Shown piece by piece: positions 29,188 to 37,544 of a stretch of 64,000 nt of DNA. The notes beneath the pieces are model-generated. The model did no database searches and was not told the DNA's origin. It was given only the letters and a program-made list of their open reading frames with translations. The DNA comes from Nocardioides jishulii (lineage in GTDB: Bacteria; Actinomycetota; Actinomycetes; Propionibacteriales; Nocardioidaceae), in assembly GCF_006007965.1 (NCBI RefSeq), contig NZ_CP040748.1, positions 558,001 through 622,000 on the forward strand. The letters are read 5' to 3'. The position numbers and the translations under genes were made by a program. The number at the start of each line of letters is the position of its first letter. Position 1 is the first letter of the stretch.

Positions 29188-29700
29188 ATGAAGCTGACCC
29201 AGACTCTCGAAGACGCATTCAACGCCCAGATCACCCTGGAGTTCCACGCGTCGCTGGTCTACCGCCAGCTCGCCATCGAGATGGAGCTGCACGACCTTCC
29301 CGGCATGGCCGGCTGGCTGCGGGCCCAGGCGGACGAGGAGATCGTGCACGCCAACAAGTTCATCGACCACGTCGCCGCCCGCGACAACCACCCGAGCATC
29401 GGCTCGCTCGGCGCCCCGCAGGTGGACGCTGCGTCCGTGCGCGAGCTCTTCGAGGCCGCGCTGGCCCACGAGCAGAAGGTCTCGGAGTCGATCCGCGGGC
29501 TCTACCGCCTGGCCGAGTCGGAGGGCGACCTCGACAGCCGACCCCTGCTCAACTGGTTCATCGAGGAGCAGGTCGAGGAGGAGGCCACCGTCCGCGAGAT
29601 CATCGGGCGCCTCCAGATGATCAACGACGACGGCCCCGGCCTCCTGCGCCTCGACGCCGAGCTGGCTTCCCGTCAGTCCGGCGGCACCGAGGCGGTCTGA
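29188..29700 (+). CDS. Ferritin (non-heme, BfrB/Ftn type)
   Basis: 170 residues. Ferroxidase-centre residues appear in order: E in ITLEFHASLVYRQLA, DEEIVHANKF, and E in ALAHEQKVSESIRGLY, then WFIEEQVEEEATVREII. The Met that ligates haem in bacterioferritins is not evident, so a non-heme ferritin is likely. It stores iron and limits Fenton damage. ATG 29188 lies 7 bases after TAGGCT (leaderless). A possible iron box lies upstream. Confidence 0.94.
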   Translation: MKLTQTLEDAFNAQITLEFHASLVYRQLAIEMELHDLPGMAGWLRAQADEEIVHANKFIDHVAARDNHPSIGSLGAPQVDAASVRELFEAALAHEQKVSESIRGLYRLAESEGDLDSRPLLNWFIEEQVEEEATVREIIGRLQMINDDGPGLLRLDAELASRQSGGTEAV

Positions 29701-29703
29701 GGC

Positions 29704-30651
29704 GTGCGGGCCAGGCTCGGCCGGCCGGACCTGGCCCGGTGGGCCCACCTGGCCGACGTCCCGGTCGCCGAGTCTGACTCGCCCCTGCGGGTGGCCTGGC
29801 TGGGGGTCAGCACGATCCACGTCGCCGACGGACGGTCGGCGCTGCTCACCGACGGGTTCTTCACCCGCCCGAGCCTGCTGAAGGTCGGCCTCGGCAGCTT
29901 CGCCCCCGACCCGGCCCGGATCGACGAGGCCCTGCTGCTCGCCGACATCGACCGCCTCGACGCGGTGCTGCCGGTGCACACCCACTACGACCACGTCATG
30001 GACTCCGCGACGGTCGCGATGCGTACGGGGGCTGTCGTCGTCGGCGGCTCCTCCGCCGCCCAGGTCGCCCGCGGCCACGGTGTGCCCGAGTCGCGCATCG
30101 TCGCCGCGACGCCGGGCGAGCCGCTGCGGCTGGGCGCCTTCGAGGTGACCCTCGTCGAGGGCAGCCACTGCCCACCGGACCGCTATCCCGGACGGATCGA
30201 GGCGCCCGTGCCACGACGGGCGGGCGTACGCGCGTACCGCTGCGGCGAGGCCTGGTCGACGCTCGTGCGGCACCTCCCGAGCGGGCGTCGGATGCTCATC
30301 CAGGGCAGCGCCGGCTGCGTGCCCGGGGCGCTGGAGGGCCACCGCGCGGAGGTGGCCTATCTGGGCGTGGGGCAGCTCGGCATCCAGGACGAGGCATACA
30401 CCCAGACCTACTGGGACGAGACCGTCGGGCGCGTCGGCGCGAAGCGCGTGGTCGTCGTGCACCACGACGACTTCTTCTCACCGCTCACGGCGCCGATGCG
30501 GGCGCTGCCGTACGCCGGTGACGACCTCGGCGTTGACGATGGAGCGCCTCGGTCGCTACGCCGAGCGCGACGGCGTACGCCTCTCGTTCCCCACGCTGTG
30601 GCAGCGCAGCGACCCCTGGGCCTGATTCCTGGGCCTGATCCCTGGACCTGA
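29704..30651 (+). CDS. MBL-fold metallo-hydrolase, C-terminus apparently frameshifted
   Basis: The open frame gives 315 residues from GTG 29704, three bases after the ferritin stop. The metallo-beta-lactamase pattern is VLPVHTHYDHVMDS (HxHxDH), VEGSHCP and a late VVVHHDDFF. After about residue 278 (PYAGDDLGV) the frame turns into Arg/Pro-rich sequence. The +1 frame from 30539 instead reads MERLGRYAERDGVRLSFPTL followed by WQRSDPWA and stops at 30625, which is the expected end for this family. A one-base insertion (or two-base loss) near 30520-30540 is implied. Either the gene is newly damaged at its tail or the base sequence contains an error there. Confidence 0.8.
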   Translation: MRARLGRPDLARWAHLADVPVAESDSPLRVAWLGVSTIHVADGRSALLTDGFFTRPSLLKVGLGSFAPDPARIDEALLLADIDRLDAVLPVHTHYDHVMDSATVAMRTGAVVVGGSSAAQVARGHGVPESRIVAATPGEPLRLGAFEVTLVEGSHCPPDRYPGRIEAPVPRRAGVRAYRCGEAWSTLVRHLPSGRRMLIQGSAGCVPGALEGHRAEVAYLGVGQLGIQDEAYTQTYWDETVGRVGAKRVVVVHHDDFFSPLTAPMRALPYAGDDLGVDDGAPRSLRRARRRTPLVPHAVAAQRPLGLIPGPDPWT

Positions 30652-30672
30652 GCTGCGGCAGTCAGGTGGCCG

Positions 30673-31362
30673 TCAGGCGAGCGCGCGGTCGAGCGCGGCC
30701 TTGACGTGCAGGGACGTCGAGGCGAAGACCGGGATCTCCACGTCGGACTGCTTGACCAGCAGCTCGAGCTCGGTGCACCCGAGGATCACGCCACCGACCC
30801 CGGCGTCCCACAGGGACTCGATGATCGCGATGACCTCGCGGCGCGAGGCGTCGTTGACCTTCCCGTGGACCAGCTCGTCGTAGATGATCCGGTCGAGGAC
30901 GTCCTGCTGCTCCTCGGTGGGCACCCGGACGACCAGGCCGTGGGAGGCGATGCGGTCGGTGAAGAAGGTGCGCGAGGTCGAGAACTTCGTGCCGATCAGG
31001 CCGACCGACTCGAGTCGGTGCGCCTTGGCGGCCTCGGCGACCACGTCGGCCAGGTGCAGCACCGGCACGGAGACCGATGCCTGGACCTGCTCGGCGACCC
31101 GGTGGAAGGCGGTGGTGCACATGACGATGAACTCGGCGCCCGCACGCTCGACCGCCTGCGCGGCGCGGGAGAGGATGGCGGCCACACCGTCCCAGTCCTC
31201 GGCCTGCTGCAGCGCGGTGACCTCGGCGAAGTCGACCGACGCCATCACGCTCTTGGCCGAGGCCAACCCGCCGACACGCTCGGTGACGCCCTCGTTGAGC
31301 AGCTGGTAGTAGACGGAGCTGGATTCCCAGCTCATGCCGCCGATGAGTCCGATGATCTGCAC
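30673..31362 (-). CDS. Aspartate/glutamate racemase family protein
   Basis: 229 residues from GTG 31362, which lies 6 bases after CAGACT. GLIGGMSWESSSVYYQLLNE starts the fold; the two catalytic cysteines are C82 (VMCTTAFH) and C196 (ILGCTELELL). This is the YgeA/RacX-like PLP-independent branch; the amino acid substrate cannot be fixed. It is convergent with the metallo-hydrolase gene. Confidence 0.93.
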   Translation of the reverse strand: MQIIGLIGGMSWESSSVYYQLLNEGVTERVGGLASAKSVMASVDFAEVTALQQAEDWDGVAAILSRAAQAVERAGAEFIVMCTTAFHRVAEQVQASVSVPVLHLADVVAEAAKAHRLESVGLIGTKFSTSRTFFTDRIASHGLVVRVPTEEQQDVLDRIIYDELVHGKVNDASRREVIAIIESLWDAGVGGVILGCTELELLVKQSDVEIPVFASTSLHVKAALDRALA

Positions 31363-31430
31363 GGCGACAGTCTGACAGGCGACGTCACGTCGTGGGGCGC
31401 TGGCCCCGGCGAGTCTCACCGCGAGCCGGG

Positions 31431-31482
31431 GCCCCGTCTCCCGGCCCCGTCTCCCGGCCCCGGCTCCCGGCCCCGTCTCCCG
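31431..31482. repeat. 13-bp tandem repeat, four copies
   Basis: GCCCCGTCTCCCG repeats at 31431, 31444, 31457 and 31470; the third copy reads GCCCCGGCTCCCG. It is non-coding, between the stop of the winged-helix regulator gene and the start of the racemase gene on the same strand. Confidence 0.92.
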
Positions 31483-31488
31483 GCCGAG

Positions 31489-31782
31489 TCAGGTGCCGAT
31501 CATCGCGCGCAGCGCCGCGACGTGTCCGCGATAGGCCTGGCGGCCGCTCCTCGTGAACGCGACCCACGTGCGTGTGCGGCGCTCGACCAGACCCTTGGAG
31601 ACCTTGACGTAACCGGCGTCCTCCAAGGCCTTGACCTGCTTGCTCAGGACGGAGTCGGAGACCCCGAGGCTGTCGCGCAGCAGCGCGAACTCGGCCTGGT
31701 CGACCGTGTCGAGCGCGGCGCAGATCTGCAGTCGGTGCGGGGCGTGGACGAGGGCGTCGAACCGTGCCTCGGGTGCACTCAC
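31489..31782 (-). CDS. Winged-helix transcriptional regulator (ArsR/MarR-like, HTH_27 type)
   Basis: 97 residues from GTG 31782. RFDALVHAPHRLQICAALDTV, DQAEFALLRDSLGVSDSVLSK, then QVKALEDAGYVKVSKG and a beta wing with RRTRTWVAFTRSGRQAY. This compact fold binds DNA as a dimer. Its start overlaps the TGA of the upstream membrane protein gene (GTGA), a common regulator/membrane-protein pair. It probably binds the three TTTCC-N5-GGAAA boxes at 32285-32350 (inferred). Confidence 0.9.
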   Translation of the reverse strand: MSAPEARFDALVHAPHRLQICAALDTVDQAEFALLRDSLGVSDSVLSKQVKALEDAGYVKVSKGLVERRTRTWVAFTRSGRQAYRGHVAALRAMIGT

Positions 31783-32249
31783 GACGTCTCCTCCGCCGGC
31801 TCCTCCGGGGTCAGGCTGCGGACCCATGCGGCGTCCCAGCGCGGCCCGACGACCGGCACGACCAGGAGGATCACGAGGGCGCCGACGACGCTGACGACGA
31901 GACTCTGGGTGAGCAGGGCCGCTGCCAGTGCGGCGACCATGACGCCGATGATCAGCCAGGCCATCCATGCGCCCTTCTCGCGCAGCGTGGCCATGGTCCA
32001 GGTGCCCGTGTGCCGGGAGTAGGACCGGACGGCCCAGGCCAGGGGGAGGATCGCGACGAGGGTCATGAAGAACCTGGTGCGACTGTCCAGGGGCTGCGCG
32101 AGGCAGAGGATCGCCGCTGCTGCGGCGACCTTCGTGTAGTAGTGCGGCGGGCTCCCGACCCGCGCCGCAACCTGGTGACGGGTGGTGCCGATCGCCTCGA
32201 GGGCGCGGGCAGCCTCGGCTGCGTCGACGTCGTGACGCTTCTCGTCCAT
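31779..32249 (-). CDS. Four-helix membrane protein paired with the winged-helix regulator
   Basis: 156 residues from ATG 32249. After a charged N-terminus with RHQVAARVGSPPHYYTK come four hydrophobic segments (VAAAAAILCLAQPL, FFMTLVAILPLAWAV, WMAWLIIGVMVAALAAALL, VVSVVGALVILLVVPVVG). It is the first gene of a two-gene operon with the regulator. Function not recognised. The promoter region carries three operator-like boxes. Confidence 0.85.
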   Translation of the reverse strand: MDEKRHDVDAAEAARALEAIGTTRHQVAARVGSPPHYYTKVAAAAAILCLAQPLDSRTRFFMTLVAILPLAWAVRSYSRHTGTWTMATLREKGAWMAWLIIGVMVAALAAALLTQSLVVSVVGALVILLVVPVVGPRWDAAWVRSLTPEEPAEETS

Positions 32250-32284
32250 GGATGTCTCCTCTGAGGGGTCCGCAGGTGCGGACG

Positions 32285-32350
32285 ACTTTCCGTTGCGGAA
32301 AGTACACCACAGACTTTCCTGAATGGAAAGCGATTTCCGTTCAGGAAACT
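32285..32350. promoter_or_regulatory. Three TTTCC-N5-GGAAA operator boxes
   Basis: Box 1 ACTTTCCGTTGCGGAAAGT (32285-32303) is a perfect 8-3-8 palindrome. Box 2 ACTTTCCTGAATGGAAAGC (32313-32331) and box 3 GATTTCCGTTCAGGAAACT (32332-32350) keep the TTTCC-N5-GGAAA core. Centres are 28 and 19 bases apart. They occupy the promoter region of the minus-strand operon starting at 32249, and box 3 abuts the stop of the preceding gene. Confidence 0.8.
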
Positions 32351-32353
32351 CCG

Positions 32354-33151
32354 TCAGTCCTGGGTGACGCGGTGCACCTTGTGGTTGGCGGCCTGGGCGC
32401 GCGGGCGCACGACGAGCTCGTCGATGTTGACGTGGGCCGGGAGGGAGGCGATCCACCGCACCGTCTCGGCGATGTCCTCGGCGACCAACGGGTCGGGGAC
32501 GCCCTCGTAGACCGCGTCGGCCGCGGACTGGTCGCCGCCGTAGCGAACCAGCGAGAACTCGGGCGTGTGCACCATCCCGGGGGCGACCTCGGAGATGCGG
32601 ACCGGCTCACCGCACAGCTCCAGACGCAGGGTCTGGGTCACCGCCTTGGCGCCGTGCTTGGCGGCGATGTAGCCCGCACCGTTCTCGTACACCACGCGAC
32701 CGGCCACCGAGCCGATCGTCACGAGGAGTGCGTCGCCGCTGGCGCGCAACGCCGGGAGCAGCGCCTGGGTGACGCGCAGCAGGCCCACGACGTTGACGTC
32801 GAACATCTGCTGCCACTGCTCGGGGTCGGCCGACTCGACGGGGTCGTTGCCGAAGGCGCCACCGGCGTTGTTGACCAGCACGTGCACCACCGGGCCGCAG
32901 GCCTCGGCGAGCGCGGCGACGGAGTCGGCGTCGGTGACGTCGCACGTCACGGCCGTGCCTCCGATCTCGGCGGCGACCTGCGTGATCCGCTCCGCCCGGC
33001 GTGCGGCACACACCACGTGGAAGCCGTCACCGGCGAGGGCCCGGGCGGTCGCGGCGCCGATGCCGCTGCCGGCCCCGGTCACGACGGCGACGCGCTGACC
33101 GGACTCGACGACGCTGGACGGGACCGAGGTGGGGACGTTCGCAGGGGTCAT
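32354..33151 (-). CDS. SDR family oxidoreductase
   Basis: 265 residues from ATG 33151, with GGGAG 11 bases upstream; ATG 33160 is an alternative. TGAGSGIGAATA (about 25-36), LVNNAGGAFG, catalytic Ser in VTIGSVAGRV, Y-x3-K in AGYIAAKHG, and APGMVHTPEFSLVRYGGD are all present. A classical YdfG-like NADP enzyme; the substrate is unknown. It is divergent from the RNase HI gene with 40 bases between starts. Confidence 0.92.
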   Translation of the reverse strand: MTPANVPTSVPSSVVESGQRVAVVTGAGSGIGAATARALAGDGFHVVCAARRAERITQVAAEIGGTAVTCDVTDADSVAALAEACGPVVHVLVNNAGGAFGNDPVESADPEQWQQMFDVNVVGLLRVTQALLPALRASGDALLVTIGSVAGRVVYENGAGYIAAKHGAKAVTQTLRLELCGEPVRISEVAPGMVHTPEFSLVRYGGDQSAADAVYEGVPDPLVAEDIAETVRWIASLPAHVNIDELVVRPRAQAANHKVHRVTQD

Positions 33152-33191
33152 GCGCGGCATTCTCCCACCAGCGATGGCAGGATCGACGCCC

Positions 33192-34145
33192 GTGACGATC
33201 ATTGCGGCAGCAGACGGCTCAGCACTCGGCAACCCCGGACCGGCGGGGTGGGCGTGGTACGTCGACCCCACCCACTGGGCGTCGGGCGGCTGGCCCCACG
33301 GCACCAACAACATGGGCGAGCTGATGGCGGTGCTCGACCTGCTCCAGCAGACCGCCCACCTGGACGAGCCCCTGCACGTGATCTGCGACAGCAACTACGT
33401 CATCAACTCGATCACCAAGTGGATGGCCGGGTGGAAGCGCAAGGGCTGGAAGAAGGGTGACGGCAAGCCCGTCATGAACGTCGACCTGATGAAGGCGCTC
33501 GACGCCGCCATGCAGGGGCGCGAGGTCACCTTCGAGTGGGTCAAGGGCCACTCCGGCCACCCGCTCAACGAGGAGGCCGACGCCCTGGCCAACGCGGCGG
33601 CCGTGGCCCACAAGGAGGGGCGCACCCCCGAGGCCGGCCCCGGCTACCCCGATGCCGCCACTGACCACCCGGACGCCTCCGTCGGCCAGGTGGAGATCGA
33701 GGAGGACCTGTTCTCCCTGGCCGGGGAGGTCGTCGAGACCGTGACCGGCAGCTCGGGCCTCGCGGGTGGCGCGCCGGAGGACGCCGACCCGGACTCGGAC
33801 GCAGGCGTCGACGCGGTCGAGGAGGTGCTGGCGTACGAACGTGCCCTGCTCTCCGACGAGGTCCGCAACGACCCGGTGAGCCTCGCGGCCCACCTGCACG
33901 CCGACTGGAGCCTGGTTGGCGACTCCGGGCGGGTCTGGAGCCGTCAGGACTGGCTCGAGCGTGTCTCGGCCGCCGGTCCGGTCGAGATGGAGGTGCTGCG
34001 GGCCGAGCAGGTGGACGACCACACCGTCCTGCTCGTGTGGCGCGGCCACGACGCCTCGGGGAGCGCCGTCCACAGCACCTGGTGGGTGCGCCCGGGCCGT
34101 CGGTGGGTGCAACGTTTCCACCACGTGTCGCACACCTCTGGTTAG
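33192..34145 (+). CDS. Ribonuclease HI fused to a SnoaL/DUF4440-like domain
   Basis: 317 residues from GTG 33192, which lies 8 bases after CAGGAT. RNase HI covers about 1-145 with the D-E-D-D set: AAADGSALGNPGPAGWAWY, NNMGELMAVL, VICDSNYVI and NEEADALANAAA. An acidic linker (about 150-205) follows. Residues about 210-317 form an NTF2-like fold (EVLAYERALLSDEVRNDPVSL, then LVWRGHDASGSAVHSTWWV and WVQRFHHVS). RNase HI removes RNA from RNA:DNA hybrids; the added domain is of the small-molecule or ketosteroid isomerase type and its purpose is unknown. Confidence 0.9.
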   Translation: MTIIAAADGSALGNPGPAGWAWYVDPTHWASGGWPHGTNNMGELMAVLDLLQQTAHLDEPLHVICDSNYVINSITKWMAGWKRKGWKKGDGKPVMNVDLMKALDAAMQGREVTFEWVKGHSGHPLNEEADALANAAAVAHKEGRTPEAGPGYPDAATDHPDASVGQVEIEEDLFSLAGEVVETVTGSSGLAGGAPEDADPDSDAGVDAVEEVLAYERALLSDEVRNDPVSLAAHLHADWSLVGDSGRVWSRQDWLERVSAAGPVEMEVLRAEQVDDHTVLLVWRGHDASGSAVHSTWWVRPGRRWVQRFHHVSHTSG

Positions 34146-34274
34146 AGTGAGTGACCCCCTCACGACCGAGACGTGGGGGAGACCGACGCGGCACGGCCCG
34201 CGCGGGGGCGGAGGGGCCCCCACGCGATGGTGCTCCCGCGGCCGTGCGCCGGTGCACGAGTGGAGGGAAGGACC

Positions 34275-34655
34275 ATGACAGTTCGGCAGTTGGGTGGGGC
34301 GCTGGGCGCCCTGGGTGGTCTGGTGTGGATCCTGCGCTGGGTGGTCTCGCCCGGTGACGGGGCGGCAGACCTCATGAGATGGGCCGGGCTCGCGCTCGTG
34401 CTCCTGGGCCTCGTCTGCATCGGACTGACCCTGGTCAAGGGGTCGGCCCTGTGGCTCGACGCGATCGTCGGCTTCGCCGCACCCGCGCTCTTCTGGGCGG
34501 TCTACGAGGTGCTGCGTGGCGAGCTGGGCAACGCCTTCATCCTGCACGGCGTGCTGGGTGTGGTCTGCCTGCTCGTGGGCGCCCTGACCTGGGTGCGTGG
34601 GCGGCTGGTCTACGACGAGTACGAGGACGACCACGAGGACGAGGTGCACGTCTGA
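34275..34655 (+). CDS. Four-helix membrane protein of unknown function
   Basis: 126 residues. GGAGGGAAGG lies just before ATG 34275. Hydrophobic segments: LGGALGALGGLVWILRW, AGLALVLLGLVCIGLTLV, IVGFAAPALFWAVYEVL and FILHGVLGVVCLLVGALTWV, then an acidic tail YDEYEDDHEDEVHV. It lies 95 bases upstream of mshA on the same strand and may share its transcript. Not recognised. Confidence 0.78.
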   Translation: MTVRQLGGALGALGGLVWILRWVVSPGDGAADLMRWAGLALVLLGLVCIGLTLVKGSALWLDAIVGFAAPALFWAVYEVLRGELGNAFILHGVLGVVCLLVGALTWVRGRLVYDEYEDDHEDEVHV

Positions 34656-34750
34656 CGCCTCGCGCGCGACTCCTTCGGTGCGCTGGGGAAGAATGGGAGG
34701 CCGGCCCCGGTTGATCCCGGTGAACCCCTGACCGGACGGAAGGACGTGGC

Positions 34751-36004
34751 GTGCACCGTGTCGCGATGATCAGCCTGCACACCTCGCCCCTGGACCAACC
34801 CGGGACCGGGGACGCCGGCGGGATGAACGTCTACGTCATCGAGCTCGCCCGCCGCCTCGCCCGCCAGGGCGTCGCGGTCGACATCTTCACCCGCGCCACC
34901 TCCTCGCGCCTGCCGGCCGTCGTCGAGGCAGGCGACGGGATCCTGGTGCGCCACGTCGCCGCCGGTCCCTTCGAGGGCCTCGACAAGCACGAGCTGCCGG
35001 GCCAGCTCTGCACCTTTGCCCGCGAGGTGCTGCGCGCCGAGGTGCTGCACCCCGTTGGCCACTACGACGTCGTCCACTCCCACTACTGGCTCTCGGGACA
35101 GGTCGGGGCGCTGGCACGCGACCGCTGGAACGTGCCGCTGGTCCACTCCATGCACACCATGGCGAAGGTCAAGAACGCCGCGCTCGCGCTCGGTGACAAC
35201 CCCGAGCCGGCAGCCCGCGTGATCGGCGAGGAGCAGGTGGTCCAGGCGGCCGACCGGCTGATCGCCAACACCGCGCTCGAGGCCGACCAGCTCGTCAGCC
35301 TCTACGGCGCCGAGCCCGACCGCATCGACGTCGTGCCGCCGGGCGTCGACCTCCGCGTCTTCAGCCGCCGCGACCAGGCCGGCGTACGCCGTGAGCTCGG
35401 CCTCCCCGAGGACGCGGCGGTGCTGCTCTTCGCCGGACGTATCCAGCCGCTCAAGGCCCCGGACGTGCTGCTGCGCGCCGTGGCCGTGCTCCTCGAGCGT
35501 GACCCCTCGCTGCGGTCGCGGATCGTGGTGCCGGTGGTCGGCGGGCCGTCGGGCAGCGGACGCGACCACCCCGAGTCTCTCGCGGTCCTGGCCAGCGCGC
35601 TGGGCCTCGACGACGTCGTGCGGTTCGTCCCCCCGGTCAACCAGGTCGAGCTCGCCCGCTGGTACTCCGCAGCGACGCTCGTGGCGGTGCCCTCCCACAA
35701 CGAGTCCTTCGGGCTGGTCGCGGTGGAGGCGCAGGCCTGCGGCACTCCTGTCGTGGCGGCTGCCGTCGGTGGCCTCACGACGGTCGTGCGTGACGGTGTG
35801 AGCGGCCTGCTGGTCGACACCCACGAGCCGGGTGACTGGGCCGAGGCCCTGCGTCGGATCGTCGTCGACGACTCGCTGCGTGCCCGCCTCGCCGCTGGTG
35901 CGGTCGAGCAGGCGTCGAGGTTTGCGTGGGAGCGGACCGCGGAACTCACCCTGCAGTCCTACGAGCGGGCCCGCTCGACGATGCGTATGGAGGTTTCCCT
36001 GTGA
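34751..36004 (+). CDS. mshA: D-inositol-3-phosphate glycosyltransferase MshA
   Basis: 417 residues from GTG 34751 with GGAAGGA 8 bases upstream. GT4 (GT-B) fold: [20 protein letters not shown] at the N-terminus, [35 protein letters not shown] and the C-terminal [20 protein letters not shown] with the E-x7-E nucleotide-sugar motif. It joins GlcNAc to inositol-3-phosphate, the first step of mycothiol synthesis. The stop overlaps the start of a YbjN-like gene, the conserved partner in mycobacteria. Confidence 0.96.
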   Translation: MHRVAMISLHTSPLDQPGTGDAGGMNVYVIELARRLARQGVAVDIFTRATSSRLPAVVEAGDGILVRHVAAGPFEGLDKHELPGQLCTFAREVLRAEVLHPVGHYDVVHSHYWLSGQVGALARDRWNVPLVHSMHTMAKVKNAALALGDNPEPAARVIGEEQVVQAADRLIANTALEADQLVSLYGAEPDRIDVVPPGVDLRVFSRRDQAGVRRELGLPEDAAVLLFAGRIQPLKAPDVLLRAVAVLLERDPSLRSRIVVPVVGGPSGSGRDHPESLAVLASALGLDDVVRFVPPVNQVELARWYSAATLVAVPSHNESFGLVAVEAQACGTPVVAAAVGGLTTVVRDGVSGLLVDTHEPGDWAEALRRIVVDDSLRARLAAGAVEQASRFAWERTAELTLQSYERARSTMRMEVSL

Positions 36005-36540
36005 CGGACGAGCTCGACGCCCCCCGGGCGGACCTCGACGAGGCTGCCGCGCAGGTCGTGCGTGAGCACCTGGCCGCCTCCGGCATCGACTACGACGAGG
36101 AGAAGCCCGGCGTCTTCTCCTTCGCCCTGCCGGGGGAACGCAAGCTGCAGACGCCCGTGCGCCTGGACGTCGGACCGCACGCGCTGGGTGTGCACGCCTT
36201 CGTGTGCCGCAACCCCGACGAGAACCACGCCCGGGTCTACCGCTGGCTGCTGGAGCGCAACCTGCGGATGTACGCCGTGGCGTTCGCCGTCGACGCCGAC
36301 GGCGACATCTACCTCGACGCCCGGCTGCCGTTGTCGTCGGTGACCTCCGACGACCTCGACCGGTTGCTCGGCTCCGTCCTGACCTACGCCGACGAGTCCT
36401 TCAACCCGTTGCTCGAGCTCGGCTTCGCCACGTCGATCCGCAAGGAGTGGGAGTGGCGCCGGGCGAACAACCAGCCCACGGCCAACCTGGAGGCGTTCCG
36501 AGGGTGGCTGGAGTCGGGGGAGACGCCCCAGCCCCAGTGA
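36001..36540 (+). CDS. YbjN-domain protein downstream of mshA
   Basis: 179 residues from GTG 36001, which overlaps the mshA stop (GTGA). The T3SS-chaperone-like YbjN fold shows as [46 protein letters not shown], then [23 protein letters not shown]. The gene order mshA then this protein is conserved in actinobacteria. Its job is unknown; a chaperone-like role is sometimes proposed. Confidence 0.9.
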   Translation: MTDELDAPRADLDEAAAQVVREHLAASGIDYDEEKPGVFSFALPGERKLQTPVRLDVGPHALGVHAFVCRNPDENHARVYRWLLERNLRMYAVAFAVDADGDIYLDARLPLSSVTSDDLDRLLGSVLTYADESFNPLLELGFATSIRKEWEWRRANNQPTANLEAFRGWLESGETPQPQ

Positions 36541-36567
36541 CTGCGTAGCCTTCAGTAGCGCAGTGAC

Positions 36568-37479
36568 TCAGCGCGTCGCTGCGTCGGGCTCGGGCTCGAG
36601 TTGTGCGGCAGCCCGCGGCGTACGCCGTGCCAGCAGCACCCCGGCGATGCAGAGCGCGCCGCCGACGAAGGTCAGCGCCGCGGGGACCTCGTCGAGGAGC
36701 AACCACGCCATCAGCGCGGTCAGGAACGGCACCAGGAAGGTCGACTGGGAGAAGGGTCCGGCGTCGGCGTGCGAGAGCGCGTAGGCCCAGCAGACGAAGG
36801 CGACCGCGGAGGGGAAGATCCCCAGGTAGACGATCCAGCCCCACGTGTCAGCCGACGCGGAGCCCAGTTCGCGGACCGTCGGCACCAGCCACGGGAGGCA
36901 GACCGCCCACCCGACCAGGGCGTACCAGAACGTCAGCTGGAGCGCCCTCAACCCCGAGAGCAGCCGCTTCTGGGTGAGCACGCCGATCGCGAACGAGAGT
37001 GCGGCCACCACGGCCAGGAGCACCCCGACCACGTCGCCCTCGGGCGTGCTCGAGGAGGCGTACGCGATCAGCACGACACCACCGAAGCCGGTGGCCATCC
37101 CGAGCAGCAGCCAGCCCGTGAGGCGCTCGCCCAGCAGGATGGTCGCCAGCAGCCCCACGATGATCGGCCCGACCTGCACCACCAGTGCGGAGGTGGCGGC
37201 GTCGATCCGTCCCCCGGCCTCGTTGAGCGCGAGGTTGTAGAGCCCGAACCAGGTCGCGCCGCCCAGCGCCACGAGCGGCCACTCGGCGCGGGTGGGCAGG
37301 CGTCCGGGCCGCCCGCGCAGCAGCACGAGCAGGGTCAGCAGCATGACCGTGAGCCGGGCGAGTGCCAGCGGACCCGGCGAGATCGTCCCGCCCAGGTGGC
37401 GGATGCCGACGAAGGCGCTGGCCCACAGCAGCAGGGTGGTGACGGCGGCGGCGAGCGGGAGCCAGGGGCGGGAGTCCAC
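36568..37479 (-). CDS. EamA/DMT family transporter
   Basis: 303 residues from GTG 37479, which lies 6 bases after TAACCT. Ten hydrophobic helices in two EamA repeats are visible (first half from AAVTTLLLWASAFVGIRHLG, second from VGVLLAVVAALSFAIGVL), with ALALARLTVMLLTLLVLLRG and the conserved internal repeat end ERLTGWLLLGMATGFGGVVL. It is probably an exporter of small metabolites. It lies between the mshA unit and regX3. Confidence 0.92.
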   Translation of the reverse strand: MDSRPWLPLAAAVTTLLLWASAFVGIRHLGGTISPGPLALARLTVMLLTLLVLLRGRPGRLPTRAEWPLVALGGATWFGLYNLALNEAGGRIDAATSALVVQVGPIIVGLLATILLGERLTGWLLLGMATGFGGVVLIAYASSSTPEGDVVGVLLAVVAALSFAIGVLTQKRLLSGLRALQLTFWYALVGWAVCLPWLVPTVRELGSASADTWGWIVYLGIFPSAVAFVCWAYALSHADAGPFSQSTFLVPFLTALMAWLLLDEVPAALTFVGGALCIAGVLLARRTPRAAAQLEPEPDAATR

Positions 37480-37544
37480 CCGAGCAGGTTAGGCGCACCC
37501 GACCGGCCGGCCAACCGGATTTGTCGCCCCGGTGCCTGGCTGCC

